Shown: piece by piece, positions 26,307-33,708 of the stretch
Position numbering within the stretch: the first letter of the stretch is position 1
Layout of the letters: every line of letters starts with the position of its first letter
NCBI RefSeq assembly: GCF_900269665.1
Contig: NZ_LT985361.1
Span: 6,057,832 to 6,121,831 of the forward strand
Source of the DNA: Nocardia suismassiliense
Lineage (GTDB): Bacteria; Actinomycetota; Actinomycetes; Mycobacteriales; Mycobacteriaceae
Direction: 5' to 3'
Length of the DNA: 64,000 nucleotides
Notes under the pieces: generated by a model
Seen by the model: only the letters and a program-made list of their open reading frames with translations
Databases searched by the model: none
Told to the model about the DNA's origin: nothing
Program-made: the position numbers and the translations under genes

Positions 26307-26325
26307 TTAAGTTAGCGATACCTAA
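26307..26325 (-). promoter_or_regulatory. Iron box (IdeR/DmdR-type operator)
   Basis: Read on the minus strand, the 19-mer is TTAGGTATCGCTAACTTAA, close to the palindromic TTAGGTTAGGCTAACCTAA recognised by actinobacterial iron repressors. It ends 11 bp before the first gene of the siderophore operon, so iron-replete repression is expected. Confidence 0.8.
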
Positions 26326-26475
26326 GTTTGTCAACGCGCGACAACGCGTGTGATGTCCGTCTCGTCCGTTTTTCGCGCCGGGCCGCTGCGCCGGCAACAC
26401 CGCCTGAGCAGCGATTCGAGCACGGAATCAACAGTCACGGTTTCGTAACGGGCCACGCTGGGTACTAACAGAACT

Positions 26476-26673
26476 ATGACATCGACGGATCACCGACCAG
26501 CCCGCATCGCCGGCGTGGAGCCGGGGACCGCGGTACTGGCATTCGCTCTGTGCCTTGCCTTTTCGATCGGCATCGCCACTCTCACGCAGTCTGCTGTGAC
26601 CACGGTCCTCGCATGCGCCAGCATCGCGGCCGGACTCGTACTCGTACTGAACATCTTGCCGCACAAGGCTTGA
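26476..26673 (+). CDS. Small two-helix membrane protein
   Basis: 65 residues. A short polar N-terminus is followed by two hydrophobic helices (GTAVLAFALCLAFSIGIATL and TVLACASIAAGLVLVLNIL) and a basic end (PHKA). No family is recognised, and the ribosome site is weak. It is transcribed toward the NTF2-like gene but 107 bp away. Called on hydrophobic pattern, so moderately sure. Confidence 0.55.
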   Translation: MTSTDHRPARIAGVEPGTAVLAFALCLAFSIGIATLTQSAVTTVLACASIAAGLVLVLNILPHKA

Positions 26674-26780
26674 CCCTTCTCGCCTCCGCCACCGCTGCGA
26701 CTTCCAAGGTCCGGCTCTTGATTCCCGGACTCGCGCCTGGTGGCATAGCGCCAAGAGAGTCGGCGCAATTCGGAGGCATC

Positions 26781-27228
26781 ATGCTGTCCCTTCCAGAGAT
26801 TTCGGACCGCCTGGAGATCCAGGACCTGATGGTCCGGTATTCCCACGCGGTCGACACCGGACAGTGGGACCTGCTCGACGACATCTTCACCGAGGACGCC
26901 CACATCGATTACACCGCGATGGGCGGACCGGCCGGCGACGTGGCGGCGACGAAGAAGTTCCTCGCCGCCATGTTGCCGAATTTTCCCGCTTTTCAGCACC
27001 TGATCAGTAACTCCTCGATCACCCTCGACGGCGACACCGCCACCGGGGCGGACCATGTGTCACAACCCGATGATGCTGTCGGGTGGCGATGGTTCGCCCA
27101 GCCTCATGCTGTGCGGGCTGTGGTACCTCGACACGTTCGCACGGGTCGACGGGCAGTGGCGCATCGCGCGCCGGGTCGAGGAGAAGAGTTACATGTTTCT
27201 CGCCCAGGCGGTGCCGGGCGCGAGCTGA
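26781..27228 (+). pseudogene. SnoaL/NTF2-like protein gene with a +1 frameshift
   Basis: The ATG follows CGGAGG. The first frame encodes a typical NTF2-like start (MLSLPEISDRLEIQDLMVRYSHAVD, then DDIFTEDAHIDYT). It loses sense after the GGGG run at 27045-27048. Removing one G restores the family continuation: GRTMCHNPMM, then LWYLDTFARVDGQWRIARRVEEKSYM, to a stop at 27226-27228. The whole span is one base over a multiple of three. A disrupted gene or a sequencing indel in the G run are both possible. An intact version would have about 148 residues. Confidence 0.85.
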
Positions 27229-27250
27229 ATGCACTGCGGCCCAGCCGATA

Positions 27251-28132
27251 TCAGCCGACAATCGGTAGCCCACGTTCCGCCGAGAGCTCCCACAGTGCGT
27301 CCTGCATGACGCCGGTGACGAGTTCGTAGGCCGCGTCGACATCCAGTTCCGGGCCCAGTTCGGAATGTAGATCTATCGGCTCGAGGAACTCGACGGTGAC
27401 CTTGCTCGGCAACGGGATGTGCCCGGCGAGATCACCGATGTTGAGTCCCCACGGCAGGGCGATCGAAATGGGAAAAACCTTCAGCCGCAACATGCGATCC
27501 AGCCGCAGCAGCTTGGCCAGCCGATCCCCGCGCGACAGCATCAGCGCGGTCTGCTGAGCGCCGATATTGACCATCGGCACGATGGGAACCTTCTCCTCCC
27601 AGGCCAATCGCAGAAAGCCGGTCCGGCCGGCGAAGTCGATCTCGTCTTCTTTCCAGGTCGGCCGGTGCACCTCCCAGTCACCGCCGGGATAGACGAGCAC
27701 CGCCGCGCCGTCGCGCAATACCTGCCGTGCACTGTTCGGGTCCGCACCTACCGTGCCGAAGCGGCGCAGCAACGTACCGATGACCGGATAGGCCATCACC
27801 ATGTCGTGCGCCAACTGGAAGAACGGGCGATGCGGACCGAACCGGCGCACGAACGCCAAAGTGGCGACCAATACCTCGGGTGACACGTTGCCACCGGAAT
27901 GATTGCCGCCCAACAGGACCGGGCCGTCCTCCGGAATCCGGTTCAGGCCCCGGACCTCCGCGCGGAAGTACAGCCGCGCGAACCACCAGCCCGGACCCAC
28001 CGTGTCGATGATGAACTCGGGGTCCCGGTCGGCAGGGTCGGGCGCTGGGACACGCGCGTTCACCTGCTGGGCGACCCAGTCGGTCACCTGGTCGATCCGG
28101 TCGGTCGGCAATCGAAACCAATTCATGGGCAA
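27251..28132 (-). CDS. Lysophospholipid acyltransferase-family protein
   Basis: 293 residues. The acyltransferase block has GNHSGGNVSPEVLV, then VLVYPGGDWEVHRPTWKEDEIDFAGRTGFLRLAW and VPIVPMVNIGAQQT, matching the PlsC-like superfamily in the diacylglycerol-acyltransferase-like branch. The acidic residue that normally follows the histidine by five positions is a valine here (HSGGNV); Glu is three residues further on. It probably acylates a glycerolipid at the membrane. The next gene in the same direction begins 14 bp upstream of its start region on the minus strand. Confidence 0.8.
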   Translation of the reverse strand: MPMNWFRLPTDRIDQVTDWVAQQVNARVPAPDPADRDPEFIIDTVGPGWWFARLYFRAEVRGLNRIPEDGPVLLGGNHSGGNVSPEVLVATLAFVRRFGPHRPFFQLAHDMVMAYPVIGTLLRRFGTVGADPNSARQVLRDGAAVLVYPGGDWEVHRPTWKEDEIDFAGRTGFLRLAWEEKVPIVPMVNIGAQQTALMLSRGDRLAKLLRLDRMLRLKVFPISIALPWGLNIGDLAGHIPLPSKVTVEFLEPIDLHSELGPELDVDAAYELVTGVMQDALWELSAERGLPIVG

Positions 28133-28146
28133 CGCTTTCCGTTAGA

Positions 28147-29058
28147 TCACGACTCGATCACCAGGAGCCTGCGGAAGAAGCCGCGATAGCCGCGCAGGGC
28201 CTGCCGCAGTTCCTCGGTGTCGCCGTCTTGCAGGCCGGAGCAGTGCTCCTCGAGGACGCGCTTGCGTTCGGCGTAGGCGGTCGTCAGCTGGTAGATGATG
28301 TCCGCGACGATCTTGTCGGCCTGGGTGACGGCGTCGCGCGGGCTGTCGACGAAGGCGCCCTGCACCTCGCGCCACTGGGTGCGGAGGCGGTCCAGGTCGG
28401 CGTCGGCGAAAAGCGGGGTGCCGACATTGTCGAGTGAAATCCGTTGCTGCTCAGTGCCGTTTGCTGCGGGGGTCGTCTCGTCCGAAGTGGTCGCCTGTTC
28501 GGTCTCGGCGGTGACCTGACCTGCTGCTGCAGAAGGGCTTTCAGCATCGTGATCGGCGGTGGGCCGGTGCACGGTTCCCGTTTCGTAATCGGCCGTGCCC
28601 GCCTGGGTGGTACTGGCGTCGTAGTCCGCCGCGCCTGCCGATGCGGTCTCGGCGTCGTAGTCCGCCGTGCGCGACGGCGCGGTCTCGGCGTCGTGATCCG
28701 CTGTGCGCGAGTGCGCGGTCTCGGCGTCGTAGCCCGCCGTCGATGCGGTCTTGGTGTCGTAATCGGCCGTGCGGGATTGGTCCGCGTCGTATTCCGTGGT
28801 GCGCACGTGCTCCGGTTCGACGTCCACGTCGGTCGTGCCCGCATGTTCGGCGTCATCGGCTGTCGAGCTCGCACGTCCGGTATCAGTCACGTCTGTCTCA
28901 CCTTCCGTGGAACGGCTACCCGACTCGCCTGCGGCCCAATCGTTTTCGCGGCCCTCCTGCCACGACGAAGACCGTGCCTCCTGCTCGCTCATCGGGATAT
29001 CCGCGCTGGGCGTCGCGGAACGGTCGGAATGCGCGGTGCGTTCGTATTCGGTGCTCAT
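28147..29058 (-). CDS. Acidic repeat protein with conserved C-terminal domain
   Basis: 303 residues. Residues 1-80 are polar and low-complexity. About 85-170 is a run of seven 12-residue repeats of the form TADYDAETAxSR. The C-terminal 90 residues fold-predict as helices and contain LDRLRTQWREVQGAFVDSPRDAVTQADKIVADI. That segment aligns with the partner gene just upstream (WVEVQERFIDDPAEALQSADRLL), so the two proteins share a domain. Its ATG overlaps the partner stop (ATGA). There is no signal peptide or membrane segment. The function is unknown; the acidic repeats suggest a flexible spacer. Confidence 0.8.
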   Translation of the reverse strand: MSTEYERTAHSDRSATPSADIPMSEQEARSSSWQEGRENDWAAGESGSRSTEGETDVTDTGRASSTADDAEHAGTTDVDVEPEHVRTTEYDADQSRTADYDTKTASTAGYDAETAHSRTADHDAETAPSRTADYDAETASAGAADYDASTTQAGTADYETGTVHRPTADHDAESPSAAAGQVTAETEQATTSDETTPAANGTEQQRISLDNVGTPLFADADLDRLRTQWREVQGAFVDSPRDAVTQADKIVADIIYQLTTAYAERKRVLEEHCSGLQDGDTEELRQALRGYRGFFRRLLVIES

Positions 29059-29654
29059 GACAGCGCTTTCTTGTCGTGCTCGGACGTCTTGTCCTTGTCG
29101 TGCTCGGGTTTCTTGTCGTCGGTGGCGCCATTCAGCAAGTCCTGGAACAGGTCCCGGTAGTGCACGATGGCGGTGCGCCGGTCCTCGGTGGACACCTCGG
29201 AACCGGTGGCCCGGGTGGCGATCTCGTGCGCGGCGCGGTAATGGCCGAGCGCTTCCGCGTGCTCCACGGACAGGTCGGCGACCTGCTGATCGAAATTCTC
29301 AGTGGGATAACCACGTTGGGCCATCACCGTGGTCAGCAGCCGATCGGCGGACTGCAACGCCTCGGCCGGGTCGTCGATGAACCGCTCCTGCACCTCGACC
29401 CACTGCGCGGTGTAGAGCTGCTTCTGCTCCGGGCTCAGCGCGCGCAGTTCGAGCTCGGCGTGCCTGCGTTCGCGTTCGGCCAGTTCACGTTCGGCCGCGC
29501 GCCGGTCGTCGAGTTCCTCGACCGTCCGGTCGTACTCCGGGCCGAAGCGGCTGCGTAGCCGCTGCCTGCGCACCATCGGCCACACCACCAGGGCGATGAC
29601 CGCCGCCGCCAGTACCACCAGAACGATTACCGTGATCAATACTCCAGACGACAC
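29055..29654 (-). CDS. Single-pass membrane protein sharing domain with downstream acidic repeat protein
   Basis: 199 residues from GTG 29654, preceded by GAGGAGG. One N-terminal membrane helix (GVLITVIVLVVLAAAVIALVVWPM) is followed by a basic stop-transfer stretch, a charged coiled-coil-like region (ERELAERERRHAELELRAL) and the shared helical domain (WVEVQERFIDDPAEALQSADRLL...). The tail is rich in Lys/Asp. The likely topology is N-out with the domain in the cytoplasm. It is co-transcribed with the acidic repeat protein; the two probably form a membrane-linked complex. Confidence 0.85.
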   Translation of the reverse strand: MSSGVLITVIVLVVLAAAVIALVVWPMVRRQRLRSRFGPEYDRTVEELDDRRAAERELAERERRHAELELRALSPEQKQLYTAQWVEVQERFIDDPAEALQSADRLLTTVMAQRGYPTENFDQQVADLSVEHAEALGHYRAAHEIATRATGSEVSTEDRRTAIVHYRDLFQDLLNGATDDKKPEHDKDKTSEHDKKALS

Positions 29655-29788
29655 CTGGACCTCCTCGCCGAGCCTGTCGTATTCGGACAGGTAATGCCTC
29701 GCCGCCGAGGTTCCAAACTCTTGATCACACTTCGATGTCACACACTGGGATCGCAGCAGGCCCAGCGGTTTCCGCACGCGGCGTGCGG

Positions 29789-29977
29789 TCAGGCGCGGCG
29801 GAGGGCTTCGACCGGGCAGCTGTCGATCACCAGTTGGACGAGGTCGTGCGCGGTTTCGTCGATGGTGTCGGCAAGGGGGGTGACGATGCCGTCGTCGCCG
29901 ACGCGGAACAGGTTGGGTGCCAGCGCCTCACACATGCCGTGCCCCGCGCAGCGGGTGCGGTCGGCGACGACGCGCAT
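29789..29977 (-). CDS. [3Fe-4S] ferredoxin
   Basis: 62 residues. Cluster ligands are Cys10 and Cys16 in CAGHGMC plus Cys54 in DSCP; His13 takes the place of the fourth cysteine, the usual sign of a 3Fe-4S ferredoxin paired with bacterial P450s. The ATG overlaps the P450 stop (ATGA), so it is the probable electron donor of that enzyme. Confidence 0.93.
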   Translation of the reverse strand: MRVVADRTRCAGHGMCEALAPNLFRVGDDGIVTPLADTIDETAHDLVQLVIDSCPVEALRRA

Positions 29978-31443
29978 CACCGCAGCCGTTCCAGCCGGAT
30001 GGGCAGGCCGTCGGCGGGCATCGGCCCGGTGCCCGCGACGAGCGGCACCTGGTAGTCCGGGCGCACCGACCAGCGGTATTGCAGCAACATCTGGTGCAGC
30101 ACGGCTTTGACGGTCATGCCGCCGAAGTACAGGCCGATGCATTTGTGCGCGCCGCCGCCGAACGGGGCCCAGGCGAGCCGGTGCGATTTGTCCTCGCGGC
30201 GGTCGGCGGCGAACCGCTCGGGGTCGAACACATCGGGGTCGGCCCAGTAGTCGTCGGTGCGCATCATCGGGTAGGCGCCGACCATGACGAGCGTGCCCTG
30301 CGGCACGTAGTAGCCGAGGATGTCGGTGTCGGCGATGGTTTCGCGAATCTGCTGTGCCACCGGCGAATACATGCGCAACGTTTCCTTGAACGCCAGGTCC
30401 AGGCCGGGCAGTCGGTCGAGGTCGCCGTAGTCGAGGGCGGGCTTACCGAGCGCACGGGACTCCTCGCGCAACCGCTCCTGCCACTGCGGATGGCGGGCGA
30501 GTTCGTAGGCGAGCATGGACGCGGCGATCGTGCTGGTGTCGTGCGCGGCCATCATCACGAAGATCATGTGCTCGATCACCTCCTCGTCCGAGAACGCGTG
30601 GCCCTCTTCGGTCTCGGCGTGACACAGCACGCTGAACAGGTCGGTGCCCGCGCCCGCCCGCTTGGCGGGTAGCTCGCGCCGGAAGTATTCGCCGAGAATG
30701 CGCCGTCCGCGTACCCCGCGCGACCACACCCCGCCGGGCACATTGGTGCGGATGAGCGCGGTCGCGCCGTGCACGGCGTCCTCGAAAGCCCGTTCCAGCA
30801 CCACGCTTTCGGGGCCGAGCTCGGCGCCGGCGAAGACCTCTGTGGCCTGCGCGAGCAGGATCTGCTTGATCGCGTCGAAGACCGGGAAGTGCGGGCCGGG
30901 CCGCCATTGCGCGACGCCGCGGGTGATGCGCGGAGTGGTCAGGTCCAGGTAGCCGACCAGCCGGGGCCGGGTGAACGCCTGCTGCATGATCCGGCGATGG
31001 AACAGATGCTCGTCGAAATCCCGGAGCAGCAGGCCACCGCGAAAGAACGGGCCGATCAAGAACTCCCAGCCACGTTGCGCCGAGAAAACCTTGTTCCGGT
31101 CCATCAGCACCGCCTCGATGGCGGCCGGACTGCTCACACCGACCATCTTGCGGCCGAGCACGCCCATCCAGTTCACCGGCCCGTACTGCTGAAATCGCTT
31201 GCGCGTCAATCCGATCGGGTCACTCAGCGCGTGCAGCGTGTACCCGATCCCCGGCGCACCGAAATCGCCTGGCATCGGGCGCAATCCGCTCCCCGGTGGT
31301 GGTTCGGCCAGCGGCCGCTCGACCGACGGGTACTGACCGGCGACGCGAGCACCCCACGTCTGCGCGTGTTTCGCCATGCGCGCCCGCAAGCGGCGCACAT
31401 CCCCTTGCACCTCGGTGACCTTGGGGGAAACCAGAAGACTCAT
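29977..31443 (-). CDS. Cytochrome P450 (CYP136-like)
   Basis: 488 residues with the I-helix AAHDTSTIAA, ExxR in KETLRM, and the heme loop FGGGAHKCIG with ligand Cys435. The N-terminal part (WMGVLGRKMVGVSSP, GWEFLIGPFFRGGLLLRDFDEHLFHRRIMQQAF) and the divergent TetR neighbour resemble the mycobacterial CYP136 locus; this is from memory. The natural substrate is unknown, a sterol- or lipid-like molecule being plausible. It is followed by its ferredoxin. Its own TetR regulator is 163 bp away with a palindrome between them. Confidence 0.92.
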   Translation of the reverse strand: MSLLVSPKVTEVQGDVRRLRARMAKHAQTWGARVAGQYPSVERPLAEPPPGSGLRPMPGDFGAPGIGYTLHALSDPIGLTRKRFQQYGPVNWMGVLGRKMVGVSSPAAIEAVLMDRNKVFSAQRGWEFLIGPFFRGGLLLRDFDEHLFHRRIMQQAFTRPRLVGYLDLTTPRITRGVAQWRPGPHFPVFDAIKQILLAQATEVFAGAELGPESVVLERAFEDAVHGATALIRTNVPGGVWSRGVRGRRILGEYFRRELPAKRAGAGTDLFSVLCHAETEEGHAFSDEEVIEHMIFVMMAAHDTSTIAASMLAYELARHPQWQERLREESRALGKPALDYGDLDRLPGLDLAFKETLRMYSPVAQQIRETIADTDILGYYVPQGTLVMVGAYPMMRTDDYWADPDVFDPERFAADRREDKSHRLAWAPFGGGAHKCIGLYFGGMTVKAVLHQMLLQYRWSVRPDYQVPLVAGTGPMPADGLPIRLERLR

Positions 31444-31484
31444 GACGGCCGTCCCTTCGCGACGCTGCGACCCCTCGACCATAT

Positions 31485-31502
31485 CGGAAACACACGTTTC
31501 CG
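31485..31502. promoter_or_regulatory. Operator-like palindrome between P450 and TetR genes
   Basis: Perfect 7-bp arms CGGAAAC (31485-31491) and GTTTCCG (31496-31502) around ACAC, lying 42 bp upstream of the P450 start. Its size suits a TetR dimer controlling both divergent genes. Confidence 0.65.
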
Positions 31503-31606
31503 TACACAGTTGTTTCCCGACTTGTCTTGTGCAAGGCTGCTTCGGTGAGCGAGCGAACCCTCGGCACCCGGGGCCAGACGGTGCCACAAGTCAGCGAGGC
31601 ACGGTC

Positions 31607-32266
31607 GTGACCCGCGTATTCACCGGCACTTACCGCGGCACCTCCCCCGCTGAGCGCCGGGAAGATCGGCGCAGGCGGCTACTCGACACCGCCCTCGAGA
31701 TCGTCGGCACCCAGGGCCTGTCCGCCTTGACCGTGCGTGGCCTCTGCGAGCAGGCTCGGGTCGGACCCCGCTTCTTCTACGAGGCGTTCCCCGACCTGGA
31801 CGCCCTCGCCGCCGAAATGCTCCTGGAGATCCAGGACGCCGCTCTCGACACCGCCCGCGCGGCCGTCGCCACCACCGAGGGGTCGCCTGCGGACAAGATC
31901 CGCGCCGGCGTCGCCGCCCTCATCGTCGAACTCACCGACGATCCACGCCGAGCCCAGGTCGTCTTCGCCCAGGCCTACGGCAACGAGGTCTTGATGCGCA
32001 GCCGCTTCGACGGCATGCGACGCGTCGCCGACGTCATCATCGAACAAACCCGACTGGTGCTCGATCTACCCGCCGGCCACGACACCGCCGTCGCCGCGAC
32101 CTCCCAGTTGATCACCGGCGGCGCCGCGGAACTCGTCCTGGTCTGGCTCGACGGCGGCCTCGACGTCGACCGCGCGGGCCTGATCGACCTACTCGCCGAT
32201 TTCACGATTTCGATGGTCGAGCGCCTGCCCGACGTCGCCCAGCGCTTGTCGGCAGCTGCCGAGTGA
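31607..32266 (+). CDS. TetR-family transcriptional regulator
   Basis: 219 residues from GTG 31607, with GAGG upstream. The N-terminal HTH reads RRRRLLDTALEIVGTQGLSALTVRGLCEQARVGPRFFYEAFPDLDAL, unmistakably TetR. The ligand-binding half is all helical. It is divergent from the P450-ferredoxin operon and probably represses it through the palindrome at 31485-31502. The gene starts well before any coding trace in the longer open frame. Confidence 0.95.
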   Translation: MTRVFTGTYRGTSPAERREDRRRRLLDTALEIVGTQGLSALTVRGLCEQARVGPRFFYEAFPDLDALAAEMLLEIQDAALDTARAAVATTEGSPADKIRAGVAALIVELTDDPRRAQVVFAQAYGNEVLMRSRFDGMRRVADVIIEQTRLVLDLPAGHDTAVAATSQLITGGAAELVLVWLDGGLDVDRAGLIDLLADFTISMVERLPDVAQRLSAAAE

Positions 32267-32291
32267 TCGGGCGATCCCTTAAGCTGAATTC

Positions 32292-32380
32292 ATGAACGCG
32301 TGCAGGCGATTTCTGCGCCCCGGGCCGTCAGTCGGCCACGGGGTCTGCCGCGTGCGTTCGCGCACGTAGTTCCTGTGGCC
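32292..32380 (+). promoter_or_regulatory. Structured leader with possible 25-codon upstream reading frame
   Basis: A short frame (ATG 32292, TAG 32367-32369) ends inside a nested hairpin. The outer stem is GGCCAC (32334-32339) with GTGGCC (32375-32380), extended by further pairs. The inner stem is CGTGCG-TTCG-CGCACG (32351-32366), closed by a UUCG-type tetraloop. TAAGCT lies 6 bp before the ATG and could be a -10 box. The design suggests translation- or structure-dependent control of the PheS-like gene. The peptide is not Phe-rich, and no T-box features are seen. Confidence 0.45.
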
Positions 32381-32433
32381 GTCGCCGGTTCGGGGGTTTC
32401 ACCGAATCCGACTGGCTACCAAAGGAATTACTC

Positions 32434-33549
32434 ATGCCTGCCTATCTCACTCCACTCGATCTGTCGCGCGCGCTGACGGTGCGCGACCTCAGCGACCCCA
32501 CGCAGGGGCCACACGCCATGCAGGCGCTGCTGGAGGCGATGGTGCGCGCGCTGGCCGATGCGTGGGCGTCGAAGGTGCGCGTCGTGCGCAACTCGCCGCT
32601 CGTCGCCGTCGTCGACAACTACGACAAGCTCGGTTACGACCCGGCCGACGTCACCCGGGACGCGCGCTACACCCGATACGTCAGCCCGACCACGATGTTG
32701 CGGAGTCACACCACCGCCGACATCCCCGCGACATTACGGCGCTACGCCGAGGTGTCGGGTGAGGTAGACGACCTGATCGTGGTGCCCGGCCTGGTCTACC
32801 GCAGGGACGTCGTCGACCGAATCCATGTGGGCGAACCCCATCAGGTCGATCTGTGGCGGCTCCGATCGAGCCCGGACACCGGCGATCACCACGTCCGCGA
32901 GATGGTCGCGCACCTGGTGGCGGCCGTGCTACCGGGCGCCGAGTGGCGCACCACGCCGGCCCGGCACCCCTACACCGCCCTCGGCAGGCAGGTGGACGTA
33001 CGCCTCGGCACGGAGTGGCTGGAACTCGCCGAATGCGGGCTTATCGCCGACCACGTCCTGGCCGGTGCCGGGCTCGATCCCGCCCGCTGGTCCGGCACCG
33101 CGCTCGGCCTGGGCATGGACCGAGCCCTCATGCTGCGCAAGGGAATACCCGATATCCGCTACCTGCGATCCGATAACCCACGCATCGCCGACCAGCTGCA
33201 AGACCTGTCCCCGTGGCGGCCGGTCTCCACCCTGCCGCCGATCCGCCGCGACCTGTCGGTGGTGATCACCGACGGCACCGACGACGAAACCCTCGGCGAC
33301 ACCGTGCGAAAGGTGCTGCACGATCGGGCCGACGACATCGAGTCGGTGCTCGTCACCGCCCGGACACCCTGGGCCGAGCTCTCCGACAAGGCCAGGGACA
33401 GACTCGGCATCGTGCCCGGACAGACGAATGCCGTTGTGCGGCTGGTTCTCCGGCCGCTGGCGCGCACGCTCACCGACGAGGAGGCCAACGCACTCCGCAA
33501 CGAGGTGTACCTCGCCATCCATATCGGCCCCCAACTGGAGCTGGCATGA
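32434..33549 (+). CDS. PheS-related ligase-like protein with FDX-ACB domain (SrmL-type)
   Basis: 371 residues. The first 260 resemble the class II catalytic core of phenylalanyl-tRNA synthetase alpha (LRSHTTADIPATLRRYAE, VYRRDVVDRIHVGEPHQVDLWRL, GLGMDRALMLRKGIPDIRYLRSDNPRI). The C-terminal 100 (IRRDLSVVITDGTD..., ending VYLAIHIG) are an FDX-ACB anticodon-binding-like domain. PheRS is normally alpha2/beta2; this one-chain layout is like organellar PheRS and matches what I recall of the paralogue called SrmL, of unknown function. It is probably not the housekeeping enzyme. AAGGAA precedes the ATG; a structured leader lies upstream. Confidence 0.85.
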   Translation: MPAYLTPLDLSRALTVRDLSDPTQGPHAMQALLEAMVRALADAWASKVRVVRNSPLVAVVDNYDKLGYDPADVTRDARYTRYVSPTTMLRSHTTADIPATLRRYAEVSGEVDDLIVVPGLVYRRDVVDRIHVGEPHQVDLWRLRSSPDTGDHHVREMVAHLVAAVLPGAEWRTTPARHPYTALGRQVDVRLGTEWLELAECGLIADHVLAGAGLDPARWSGTALGLGMDRALMLRKGIPDIRYLRSDNPRIADQLQDLSPWRPVSTLPPIRRDLSVVITDGTDDETLGDTVRKVLHDRADDIESVLVTARTPWAELSDKARDRLGIVPGQTNAVVRLVLRPLARTLTDEEANALRNEVYLAIHIGPQLELA

Positions 33550-33649
33550 ACGCGATACACCGGCCCAATTCCGGCCGCATGTCAGGTCTGTCGGCCGACC
33601 CGAAGTGCTGCTAACGTGGAGAAACTCAACGAAATGAAGTAATCGATGG

Positions 33650-33682
33650 GCCGGAACCCCTTCTGGGGCAAGGGGTTCCGGC
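33650..33682. terminator. Strong bidirectional terminator
   Basis: Perfect 13-bp stem (GCCGGAACCCCTT and complement) with a 7-nt loop, placed between the convergent PheS-like gene (+) and the flavin monooxygenase (-). Confidence 0.85.
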
Positions 33683-33708
33683 CTCTGCGGCGATGCCGCT
33701 CGTCGGCA

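Noticed and set aside
32292..32433. T-box riboswitch upstream of the PheS-like gene
   Set aside because: No T-box consensus, specifier loop or long stem I is recognisable; only hairpins and a short frame.
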